Assembly (NCBI GenBank): GCA_949957035.1
Contig: CATLIP010000024.1
Location: forward strand, 1-14,373
Direction: 5' to 3'
From: an uncultured Lachnospiraceae bacterium
GTDB taxonomy: Bacteria; Bacillota_A; Clostridia; Lachnospirales; Lachnospiraceae
DNA length: 14,373 bases
Below the pieces are notes generated by a model that saw nothing but the letters and a program-made list of their open reading frames with translations, did no database searches and was not told the origin of the DNA. Numbering within the stretch: the stretch's first letter is position 1; the number at the start of each line of letters is the position of its first letter. The position numbers were made by a program, and so were the translations under genes. This document shows positions 1 through 6,857 of this stretch, one piece after another.

Positions 1-834
1 TTCCACCCCGGCCTCACAGAGTTTTGCCGACGCAAATGGTTTCTCTTCTGCAAGAAAACGTGCCATTACATTATTTCCAAGAGTAAGCATGCTGGTTACA
101 ATATATTCTTTTTTCAGAAGCTCTAATTCCCTCTTGCTGATTTCCGCAGAGTAGACCTTCCCTTCCGTCATGGCAATCAGATCCGCTGCCGTTCCCTGGT
201 AGATAAGTTTTCCCTCATCCAGAACTGCGATATCTTCGCAGGTTGCCTCAATATCCCCTACAATGTGGGTGGATAAAATTACGATTCGATTTTCTGCGAT
301 CTCACATAACAGGTTCCGGAAACGCACACGCTCCTCCGGGTCTAATCCCGCCGTAGGTTCATCCACAATCAGCACCTTGGGATTGTGAAGAATTGCCTGT
401 GCAATGCCAAGCCTGCGCCTCATCCCTCCGGACAAAGCCTTGACCTTCTTCCTCCTGTCATTTTGGAGATTCACCCTCTCAAGAAGCTTTGGGATTCGTT
501 CTCTTCGATCTGACTTGCCAAGTCCCGAGAGCAGGCCCAGATAATCCATGGCCTCGTACACGGTCATATTGGGATACATGGAGAAATCCTGGGGGAGATA
601 CCCTACGATTTTCCTTACTTCCCGCGGGCGCTGGGTGCTTCTTCCGCATACGGACACCTCCCCCTCTGACCGGGGCAAAAGCGTGGCGATTACCTTCATA
701 AGAGTGGTCTTTCCGGCGCCGTTTCTTCCCAAAAGTCCAAACATACCGGTTTGGATAGTGAGGTTAATATCCGTTAACGCCTGCTTCTTTCCATAATATT
801 GATTCAGATTCCTGATTTTAATTGTAGTGGACAT
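1..834 (-). CDS. ABC transporter ATP-binding protein (partial, 3' end beyond window)
   Basis: This is the ATPase subunit of an ABC exporter of the DrrA/ABC-2 type; it would power a separate membrane permease, probably encoded just outside the left edge. The frame stays open to base 1, giving 278 residues. Visible motifs are Walker A GRNGAGKT (residues 36-43), the Q-loop Gln82, the signature LSGGM (134-138), Walker B VLIVDEP (154-160) and the H-loop STH (188-190), so the nucleotide-binding domain is complete and looks active. After about residue 225 comes the family's variable C-terminal extension, cut by the edge. ATG 834 is chosen because AAGGAAG lies six bases before it; an in-frame ATG at 840 would touch that ribosome binding site. 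It follows the kinase gene by 91 bases and has its own leader with an operator-like repeat. The substrate cannot be read; antimicrobial-peptide or drug export is only an inference from the adjacent two-component system. Confidence 0.93.
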   Translation of the reverse strand, partial: MSTTIKIRNLNQYYGKKQALTDINLTIQTGMFGLLGRNGAGKTTLMKVIATLLPRSEGEVSVCGRSTQRPREVRKIVGYLPQDFSMYPNMTVYEAMDYLGLLSGLGKSDRRERIPKLLERVNLQNDRRKKVKALSGGMRRRLGIAQAILHNPKVLIVDEPTAGLDPEERVRFRNLLCEIAENRIVILSTHIVGDIEATCEDIAVLDEGKLIYQGTAADLIAMTEGKVYSAEISKRELELLKKEYIVTSMLTLGNNVMARFLAEEKPFASAKLCEAGVE

Positions 835-862
835 ACGCATCTTCCTTTCAAAATTGCTCTTT

Positions 863-899
863 GTTATCTTAGGTTTATGATAAAGCGTAAATCCCTATA
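863..899 (-). promoter_or_regulatory. Candidate promoter region of the ABC gene
   Basis: On the minus strand TTTACG (891-886) and GATAAC (868-863) are separated by 17 bases and match the sigma-A consensus at four of six positions each. This would start transcription about 20 bases before the AAGGAAG ribosome binding site. Two other -10-like hexamers lie upstream, TATAGG (899-894) and TATCAT (882-877), without convincing -35 boxes, as expected if an activator bound at 912-931 is needed. Which one is used cannot be decided by eye. Confidence 0.4.
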
Positions 900-911
900 T
901 TTTCTCTACAA

Positions 912-931
912 ATAATTAAGAATCTTTAAGA
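912..931 (-). promoter_or_regulatory. Operator-like direct repeat before the ABC gene
   Basis: Read toward the ABC gene, TCTTAAAGAT (931-922) is followed at once by TCTTAATTAT (921-912), so TCTTAA recurs with a period of exactly 10 bases. Tandem half-sites one helical turn apart are the usual binding arrangement of OmpR-family response regulators. The first 16 bases match the element at 6769-6784 at 15 of 16 positions. The repeat overlaps the last codon and stop of the kinase gene (926-928). Confidence 0.55.
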
Positions 932-2221
932 ATAAATTGAATTTTCTCCAAAAACAGACACTAAAAATGACGCCGTCACCACTGCCCCTCCACAAATACT
1001 ATTGGCAACATCCAGCGTCCCGCCATGTTTCTTACAGAGCTCTCTGCATATATGCAGTCCTATTCCAAAATGGTCATCTATTTCCTCGCCCTCCCATTCC
1101 TTATGATATGGTTTCAGCGCTTTCACCAATTGTTCCTCTGAAAAACCTTTTCCATCATCCCGCACTGCCAGCAGAATTTCCTTCTTCTGCCCATCATATT
1201 CCAACGTTATTTCAATCTGTGTCCCTGCATACCGGATTGCATTTGAGAGCAGATTCTCCAGAACTTCCATGATAATATTTTCATCCGCCTGTAACCGAAT
1301 CTCGTCTTTTGGGATAATCTCCTGTCCAAACCTGCCATCGGCTGCATCATTTTCGTAACCGTCTTTTAAGGTGCATCCACGATAGAATATCCTTACATCC
1401 CCAACCTGCCCAAGGGCAAAGACCACTTCCCGAATCTTCTTTTCCAGACTCCCAATCCGAATCTCCTGCGGCGAAAAAGGAACCTCATCAATACTGCGTA
1501 TCCCTTTCATAGTACGGCTGTAATCCTCAAGCCTCTTCAAATGCTCTGACATCAACGCCAGTGTATCCGCCATCTTCTCCTCACTGACTTTCCCCTCCGG
1601 AATATACCGCGCAAGGAAATCCGTATAACCCTTAAGCACCGTAAGCGGAGTACGCAGGTCATGGGCAAAGGCGGCGTTCAATTCCTTCTGCCGCTCCACC
1701 GTAAGCCACATCTCTTCCTTCCCCCGTACCAGCTCCATCCGCATATCCTCCACAGAACTGCAGAGCCTTCCCAATTCATCCGCACTGTCGTAATGCACAT
1801 GGAAGTCAAGATTATTTTCCCGAATCCGCTCTACACTGTCCTCCAGAATCCCAAGAGGCAGCGCCAGACGTTTTCGATAGAAAATAAATATGGTCACAAT
1901 CATTCCTGCAAATGCATAAAAATATGGACACCATACCCGCACAAAATCCAGAAGCAGAAGCTTTTTATTGTCCGTCCCTGCCTCAAATGTATAACCGTTC
2001 CCCCACAATGGTCCTTTCTTGTAAATAACCTCTACGAAATCTTCTCTCTCATGCTTGCTCCACTCAACGATTTCCCACTGCCAGCACAGAACCATGGTCA
2101 GGTAGGACAGAAGGAACACGATTATCCCCAGCACCAGGATATATGCAATCATCGCCTTTCGAAAGGACAGGTTCCGGATATAGTTTGCTGTTTTTTCTAT
2201 CTTTTCCTCTAGCCAATCCAT
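926..2221 (-). CDS. Two-component sensor histidine kinase (system 1)
   Basis: This is a membrane-bound sensor kinase that would phosphorylate the regulator encoded just upstream. From ATG 2221 it has 431 residues: a hydrophobic segment at about 24-46, a short outside loop of about 50 residues, a second membrane segment at about 98-115, a HAMP linker (about 116-168), the H-box AFAHDLRTPL with His187, the N-box NLLSNAIRYA (Asn327), G1 DDGKGFS (355-361) and G2 FGIGLH (385-390). All catalytic boxes are intact. The small outside loop resembles kinases that sense the membrane or cell wall through partner proteins. About 25 extra polar residues sit between the dimerisation domain and the N-box (about 280-305). 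ATG 2221 overlaps the regulator's stop by 13 bases and has GGGGAG upstream; an in-frame GTG at 2239 is less likely. Family assignment is firm, the signal is unknown. Confidence 0.95.
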   Translation of the reverse strand: MDWLEEKIEKTANYIRNLSFRKAMIAYILVLGIIVFLLSYLTMVLCWQWEIVEWSKHEREDFVEVIYKKGPLWGNGYTFEAGTDNKKLLLLDFVRVWCPYFYAFAGMIVTIFIFYRKRLALPLGILEDSVERIRENNLDFHVHYDSADELGRLCSSVEDMRMELVRGKEEMWLTVERQKELNAAFAHDLRTPLTVLKGYTDFLARYIPEGKVSEEKMADTLALMSEHLKRLEDYSRTMKGIRSIDEVPFSPQEIRIGSLEKKIREVVFALGQVGDVRIFYRGCTLKDGYENDAADGRFGQEIIPKDEIRLQADENIIMEVLENLLSNAIRYAGTQIEITLEYDGQKKEILLAVRDDGKGFSEEQLVKALKPYHKEWEGEEIDDHFGIGLHICRELCKKHGGTLDVANSICGGAVVTASFLVSVFGENSIYS

Positions 2222-2889
2222 CGGTAGCCCACTCCCCACACCGTCTCTATATATACATGGTCCGTATATTTTCCTATCTTGCTGCGCACTCTTCGGATAT
2301 GCTCCATGACGATGCCGCTGTCAGCGCTCCCGTCAAATCCCCGTACCTTTTCATAGAGTTGTTCTTTACTAAACACCTGCCCTGCATTTAACGACAATGT
2401 TTCCACCAGTCCGTATTCCGTCTTTGTCAGACTAAGGGGCCGTTCTTCGTAATATACGCACCGATCGTCATAATGTACCGCCAGCCGTCCAAATATCTTT
2501 ACGGCTCCATCCGACTTTTTCCGCTCCTCCCGCCTAAGGTGCGCTTCTACCCTCGCCCCTAATTCGTCAATGCTAAATGGCTTCAAGATATAATCATCCC
2601 CGCCTATCATCAATCCACGAATCCTGTCTGCCTCTTCAATCTTCGCAGTCAAAAACAGGATTGGACAGGAGACATGACAGCGAATCCGCTCGCATACCTC
2701 GAAGCCGTCCAGCATGGGCATATTCACATCCAGAAGTATAAGGTCCGGCCGCTTATTCAGCTGGCCTAATACTTCCAGGCCATTTTTTGCCTCTATTACC
2801 TGATAATCCAGAATTTCAAAATAATCCTTCAGCAATTGGACAATCCCCGGCTCGTCGTCTGCAATTAAAATTCGCTTCTTTTCAACCAT
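2209..2889 (-). CDS. OmpR/PhoB-family response regulator (system 1)
   Basis: This is a 226-residue DNA-binding response regulator. The receiver domain (about 5-118) shows the acidic pair Asp11/Asp12, the phosphoacceptor Asp54 in LLDVNMP, Thr81 and Lys103 in LKPF. The C-terminal winged-helix domain (about 130-226) carries the usual SLTKTEYGLVETL stretch and ends in ETVWGVGYRW. Length is normal for the family. Its stop overlaps the start of the kinase gene by 13 bases, so the two are translationally coupled. The gene begins 79 bases after the YfhO-like gene and has its own promoter in that gap (TTGAAC/TATAAT). Likely targets are its own operon and the downstream ABC gene, which carries a repeat of the kind bound by this family; that is inference. 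Confidence 0.96.
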   Translation of the reverse strand: MVEKKRILIADDEPGIVQLLKDYFEILDYQVIEAKNGLEVLGQLNKRPDLILLDVNMPMLDGFEVCERIRCHVSCPILFLTAKIEEADRIRGLMIGGDDYILKPFSIDELGARVEAHLRREERKKSDGAVKIFGRLAVHYDDRCVYYEERPLSLTKTEYGLVETLSLNAGQVFSKEQLYEKVRGFDGSADSGIVMEHIRRVRSKIGKYTDHVYIETVWGVGYRWIG

Positions 2890-2929
2890 AACCCTGTTCC
2901 CGCCTTCAAAAAATAATCAATATATCACT

Positions 2930-2958
2930 ATTATAATCTTATCCGGGCTATGGTTCAA
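2930..2958 (-). promoter_or_regulatory. Promoter of the regulator/kinase operon (system 1)
   Basis: On the minus strand TTGAAC (2958-2953) and a perfect TATAAT (2935-2930) are separated by exactly 17 bases, a strong sigma-A promoter. It begins only about ten bases after the stop of the YfhO-like gene and would start transcription about 35 bases before the regulator ATG. The -35 box lies inside a small inverted repeat, TTCAA-gta-TTGAA. A partial match to the repeat found before the ABC gene (TTTAAGATTC, 2973-2964) lies just upstream and may be chance. Confidence 0.7.
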
Positions 2959-2968
2959 TACTTGAATC

Positions 2969-5713
2969 TTAAACCAGAGGAGTGGAGGGGGTTTTATCCC
3001 TAGACTGTCCCTTCCCATAACATCCCATGCCAAGAAACAATACAATTCCCACTATTGTCATGAATTTTCCCGCCTTCACGCCGGGCGCATGATAAACCAT
3101 CCTTACCTCATGTTTCCCGGCTCCTGTCTGGAATCCGAGAAACGCCATATTTACCTCTTTCCCCGTTACCTTTTCCCCATCTACAAAAATGTCAAAATTC
3201 TCATCATACGGTATGGTTGTAATAAAATAACCTGCTCTTTCTGCATCGATGATCCCTTCTATCCGATTTCCCTTTGTCTTTTCCCGATTTACCTGAAATA
3301 CCGACTGATACAGCGTATCTTCCCTCTCAGGCAAAATTCCTATGAACGCCTCTGCATCCAAAATCTCATACTTTCCCTTACCAAATATCATTTCCACAGA
3401 TTCCTGTCCCTCCAAAAGGGGAACCCCATAGGTAAACTCAGTATTGCCGTTATAATAGAAATGGCTTCTGGCAGTCAGTTTATTCCGGATTCCTTCCACC
3501 CAGACAGCTACATCTTTTGACGGTTTCTCATTCTCAATCCGAAAACGGAGGAATAAAACCTTCTCTCCTTCATTTTTCAGTTTGGCGGCAGGCAGTTTCA
3601 TTTGAAATGTGGTATTTGTATCCGAATCTATGCTTTCCGGTAAACTTAAGCTCACCGGGGCTGCCTGCTTAGCCAATTCTTTCTCAAGATTAACTTCATA
3701 GTTTTCAGTCTTGACAGAAGCTAATCTTACCTCCTCGCTTACCACAGCATGTTGAAGCAGTACTAACTGATTGTATGGAAATTCCAATTTCTGATACTCT
3801 TCCGCTGAAATCACATTGTCCGTTCCATATGCAATCGGTGATACATGAGGGTTTTCATATATTTTCCATTGGGTGTCATTTTCCCCCGCCTCTATAACCT
3901 CATATCCCGGAATGTCCTTCTTCGATACCAGATACTTCACACCCATGAATCTCTGATACACAGGGTTGCGCGCTGCGGACTGCATCAGGCAGTTGCGGAA
4001 AGGCTCCTCTAACTGAAATATTTTCTCCCGAAACTCCCTGTATCTGCCATGATAGGAGGACGAATAGATGGAAGATGAATATTGCCCCATATTCCAGATC
4101 CGGTTCAGATTCGCCGCATTTTCATCGTCATTTCCTAACTGCTCCGTCCGATAAAACCCATTCTCTTCTTTTGCAGCTTTTCGAATCACTTCTCCAAGCC
4201 TTGTATCGGTCATGTCTTCATAGAATCCCTGATTCAACATTCTATCCGCCTGTGTGTGACATTCGAAATCAAACACAACCAGCATCAAGACCGCAGGCGC
4301 TAACAATATCATAGACTTCCGCTGCCGACGGTTAAATATGAAAAAGCAGACGCTCATCAAGATGCTGTCTAACAACAACAGTTTCCAATATTTTTCTATA
4401 TCTTTCTGCCGCCGGCTGAAACAGATTATCCCAATGGTCAGTACGTACGGAAGGAACTGCATAAAGCTCCTTCTTATATGATTCCTTCGGTTTTCAATCT
4501 TCTCTGACTTCATGTGCTCCATTTCCTCAAGATAATATGCCAAAATATAACATAAGAGCGGCAGAAACGGAATCATCACCTTGTCCCGCACGTATAATCC
4601 GCCATTTAACAGATATGGGTACAAAGGAACCGTCAGAATGGTTATGCAGCTTAACGCCAACACCCTCTCATACCGCTTGGCCCCAAGCGCCATGGCAATC
4701 AAAGCCGTCACTCCTAAGGTTGTCATACCAATCCCGTAGGGGGAATAGCAGATCCTCGTCATTGATACTTTCGGAATTATCAGTTCTAAAAATGAGACGG
4801 CTGCGCCGAAAGACTCTCCGCCTTTTCGTCCTGAGAGCGCTAACGCTGTGGGCGCTAACAAAATCCCGCTCATCATCACTGCCGTCACAAAACAAAAGGA
4901 AAACTTTAATCCTTCCATAAAAAAGGCCTTGGCCCTTATGTTCACTCTTTCCTCATCACAAATCATCAAATAGCGGTGTATTCCATACAGCGCTAACGCC
5001 AACATTCCGCCTATACTGAAATAGAAGCTGGTCATAATCATAAGAAATATTCCCGCCGTCAACAAGATACCGCGCTGCCTTTCAAAGTACCGGTCAACCC
5101 CTCTTAATCCCATCAGAAGAAAGGGCATATAATTTACAAACATAATCTGATTATAAGAATGAAAAATCATCGGACCTGACAATAGAAACAATATTGCCAT
5201 GCCGACACAGATTTTCTCAGAAAAGCCTCTTTTTTTAAGCCATCCATACATCAGCAGGGTCGAAGCCGTTAGACCGAGCAGTTGAACTGTTATCATATAA
5301 TCCGACATTTTCACAAATGGGAGCAGGTATGACGGCAGCAGCGCCGGATTGTAGAGTCCATAGTAGGAAAGATTATAGATATTCTGCCCGCCTCCGATGT
5401 TTGCCGCAAATTCCGGGATTAATTTCCCCGTATCGTAGAACTGCTGTCTAAAATATTCCGGCAGCACGCTGTGTTGGCTTATCCAATCTATCTTAGAGCC
5501 AAACACTCCATAGCGCAGGCAGAACAGATAGCAGAAACCCATGACCACACTTGCCAAAAAAAGGTATACCATGGTCTTTTGGCAGGCGTCTGCATACTTA
5601 CTTCCAACATCAATCTTCCTGCTGCCCTGTACATTTTCCACGTCCTTTGGCAGTAAAATCCTCTGCCATCTCTGTACACTTCTTCCATACATCTTAAAGG
5701 GAAGCCGCCTCAT
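2969..5713 (-). CDS. YfhO-like polytopic membrane protein (GT-C type glycosyltransferase)
   Basis: The 914-residue product has about a dozen membrane segments from about residue 47 to 480, a large soluble and probably extracytoplasmic domain (about 482-880) and a final membrane segment at about 884-900. Early in the first outside loop, KIDWISQHS (Asp76, Gln80, His81) sits where GT-C enzymes keep their catalytic acidic residue. Near the end, IPYDENFDIFVDGEKV is typical of YfhO proteins. In Bacillus subtilis YfhO works with the glycosyltransferase CsbB to put GlcNAc on lipoteichoic acid, taking the sugar from undecaprenyl phosphate outside the membrane. A like role is inferred here because a CsbB-like gene lies directly upstream and overlaps by 20 bases; sugar and acceptor are unknown. 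ATG 5713 is preferred: AAGGTG precedes it by six bases. The frame extends to a GTG at 5737 with no better site. Confidence 0.85.
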   Translation of the reverse strand: MRRLPFKMYGRSVQRWQRILLPKDVENVQGSRKIDVGSKYADACQKTMVYLFLASVVMGFCYLFCLRYGVFGSKIDWISQHSVLPEYFRQQFYDTGKLIPEFAANIGGGQNIYNLSYYGLYNPALLPSYLLPFVKMSDYMITVQLLGLTASTLLMYGWLKKRGFSEKICVGMAILFLLSGPMIFHSYNQIMFVNYMPFLLMGLRGVDRYFERQRGILLTAGIFLMIMTSFYFSIGGMLALALYGIHRYLMICDEERVNIRAKAFFMEGLKFSFCFVTAVMMSGILLAPTALALSGRKGGESFGAAVSFLELIIPKVSMTRICYSPYGIGMTTLGVTALIAMALGAKRYERVLALSCITILTVPLYPYLLNGGLYVRDKVMIPFLPLLCYILAYYLEEMEHMKSEKIENRRNHIRRSFMQFLPYVLTIGIICFSRRQKDIEKYWKLLLLDSILMSVCFFIFNRRQRKSMILLAPAVLMLVVFDFECHTQADRMLNQGFYEDMTDTRLGEVIRKAAKEENGFYRTEQLGNDDENAANLNRIWNMGQYSSSIYSSSYHGRYREFREKIFQLEEPFRNCLMQSAARNPVYQRFMGVKYLVSKKDIPGYEVIEAGENDTQWKIYENPHVSPIAYGTDNVISAEEYQKLEFPYNQLVLLQHAVVSEEVRLASVKTENYEVNLEKELAKQAAPVSLSLPESIDSDTNTTFQMKLPAAKLKNEGEKVLFLRFRIENEKPSKDVAVWVEGIRNKLTARSHFYYNGNTEFTYGVPLLEGQESVEMIFGKGKYEILDAEAFIGILPEREDTLYQSVFQVNREKTKGNRIEGIIDAERAGYFITTIPYDENFDIFVDGEKVTGKEVNMAFLGFQTGAGKHEVRMVYHAPGVKAGKFMTIVGIVLFLGMGCYGKGQSRDKTPSTPLV

Positions 5714-6659
5714 GCCTGTCACCTTCTTTCTCGTCACTGGAATCTTTTAAGATAAAGATTGGTCTATGCTTGGTTTCCAGATATGTTTTGGAGAGATATT
5801 CCCCTACGATTCCGGTACAAAAAAGCTGGATTCCGCTCACCATAAAAATAATGCATACCAGTGAAGGCCATCCCGACACCGGGTCTCCCCAGATTAATGT
5901 GCGTACAATGATTACCAGAATCATAAGAAAGGATACTGCACAGAAAATCACCCCTGCTACCGATGCCAGCGACAAGGGAGCAACCGAGAAGCCTGTGATT
6001 CCTTCAAGAGAATAAGTAAATAGCTTTCGTACCGACCATTTCGTCTGTCCGGCGCAGCGTCCTACATTCTGAAACTCTAACCATTTGGTACGAAATCCCA
6101 CCCACTCAAAGATTCCTTTGGAAAAACGGTTATACTCGCTCATCCCAAGCACCGCATCCACCATCTTCCTCTTCATCAGACGGTAATCTCTGGCGCCGTT
6201 TACAATCTCTGTCTTGGAGATACGGTTGATAACTTTATAGAAGGTCTCTGACAAAAAGGAACGTATCTTCGGCTCCCCTGCTCTCGTGGAGCGTCTTGTG
6301 GCCACACTGTCGTAGTCCTCCTCCTTAAGAATCCGGTACATCTCCGGTAAAAGCCCCGGCGGATCCTGCATGTCCACATCCATTGTGGCCACATAGTCGC
6401 CGCCCGCATTCTGAAGTCCTGCATAGATTGCCGCCTCTTTCCCGAAATTTCTGGAAAATGACAGATACCGGCAGCGTCCGTCCGCCTCGTTCATTTTTTT
6501 CAATATGGAAAGTGTCCTATCCGAAGAGCCGTCGTCCACGAAAATCAGTTCAAATTCTTCCTCTGACATCTCTTCCATTACCCTGCACATTGCGCCATAA
6601 TACACCGGAAGAGCCTCCTCTTCGTTAAAGCATGGAATTACAACACTTATTCTGCTCAT
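5694..6659 (-). CDS. Family 2 glycosyltransferase, CsbB/GtrB/DPM1-like
   Basis: This 321-residue enzyme probably transfers a sugar from a nucleotide donor to polyprenyl (undecaprenyl) phosphate on the inner membrane face. The GT-A domain shows PCFNEE (9-14), VDDGSSD (41-47), the metal-binding DVD within DVDMQDPP (94-101) and GARDYRLM (155-162). Two C-terminal hydrophobic segments (about 229-253 and 264-287) match the topology of CsbB, GtrB and YkcC-type proteins, and the length is normal. ATG 6659 has a strong AGGAGG eight bases upstream. The stop lies inside the start of the YfhO-like gene, a coupled arrangement that supports a two-step pathway: this enzyme makes the lipid-linked sugar and YfhO uses it outside. 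The sugar cannot be told from sequence. A 22-base palindrome lies 26 bases upstream and may control it. Confidence 0.93.
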   Translation of the reverse strand: MSRISVVIPCFNEEEALPVYYGAMCRVMEEMSEEEFELIFVDDGSSDRTLSILKKMNEADGRCRYLSFSRNFGKEAAIYAGLQNAGGDYVATMDVDMQDPPGLLPEMYRILKEEDYDSVATRRSTRAGEPKIRSFLSETFYKVINRISKTEIVNGARDYRLMKRKMVDAVLGMSEYNRFSKGIFEWVGFRTKWLEFQNVGRCAGQTKWSVRKLFTYSLEGITGFSVAPLSLASVAGVIFCAVSFLMILVIIVRTLIWGDPVSGWPSLVCIIFMVSGIQLFCTGIVGEYLSKTYLETKHRPIFILKDSSDEKEGDRHEAASL

Positions 6660-6684
6660 CTTATATACCTCCTGGTTCTAGTAC

Positions 6685-6706
6685 AACTAATCACCGGCTA
6701 TTAGTT
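6685..6706. repeat. 22-base palindrome upstream of the glycosyltransferase gene
   Basis: Arms AACTAAT (6685-6691) and ATTAGTT (6700-6706) are perfect 7-base inverted repeats around caccggct, whose CCGG core is itself palindromic, so 9 of 11 base pairs are symmetric. It lies about 12 bases before the AGGAGG site of the glycosyltransferase gene (minus strand). Such symmetry fits a repressor operator for a dimeric helix-turn-helix protein, or a small hairpin in the 5' leader. No repressor gene is seen beside it. Confidence 0.5.
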
Positions 6707-6768
6707 CTATATTTTTCCCTTCATGCACATACTTTACACACCGTCTCTTAAGAAACGCCAAAAATAAA

Positions 6769-6798
6769 TCTTAAAAATTCTTAAGAACTTCTAAGGAT
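6769..6798 (+). promoter_or_regulatory. Tandem 10-base operator repeats before two-component system 2
   Basis: Three consecutive 10-base units are visible: TCTTAAAAAT (6769-6778), TCTTAAGAAC (6779-6788) and the weaker TTCTAAGGAT (6789-6798). A further TCTTAAGAAA lies at 6746-6755. Tandem half-sites with a 10-base period are typical of OmpR-family regulators, and the last unit reaches the -35 region, as in activator-dependent promoters. The first 16 bases match the element before the ABC gene at 15 of 16 positions. The likely binder is the regulator encoded at 6858 (autoregulation), but the system 1 regulator is also possible. Confidence 0.6.
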
Positions 6799-6818
6799 TT
6801 CCCAAAAGCTGTTATACT
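6790..6818 (+). promoter_or_regulatory. Candidate activated promoter of two-component system 2
   Basis: TATACT (6813-6818) is a good -10 hexamer. Seventeen bases upstream the -35 position holds TCTAAG (6790-6795), a poor match to TTGACA that is part of the third operator unit. A poor -35 box overlapped by regulator half-sites is what an autoactivated promoter looks like. An alternative -10, TATAAA (6821-6826), lacks a -35 box. Confidence 0.5.
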
Positions 6819-6857
6819 GATATAAAAGCATTTACCTCAAAAAAGGAGTTCAAAAAC

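Noticed and set aside
1661..2212. 183-codon open frame on the plus strand
   Set aside because: It is antisense to the system 1 kinase, which has complete kinase motifs; the frame itself has no recognisable features.
2219..2239. GTG 2239 as start of the system 1 kinase
   Set aside because: The ATG at 2221 gives the usual short overlap with the regulator and has GGGGAG at a suitable distance; the GTG would add only six residues.
3089..3520. 143-codon open frame on the plus strand
   Set aside because: It lies wholly inside the YfhO-like gene in the opposite direction, has a composition typical of antisense frames, and shows no recognisable domain or ribosome binding site.
5711..5737. GTG 5737 as start of the YfhO-like gene
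   Set aside because: ATG 5713 has AAGGTG six bases upstream and a shorter overlap with the glycosyltransferase gene.
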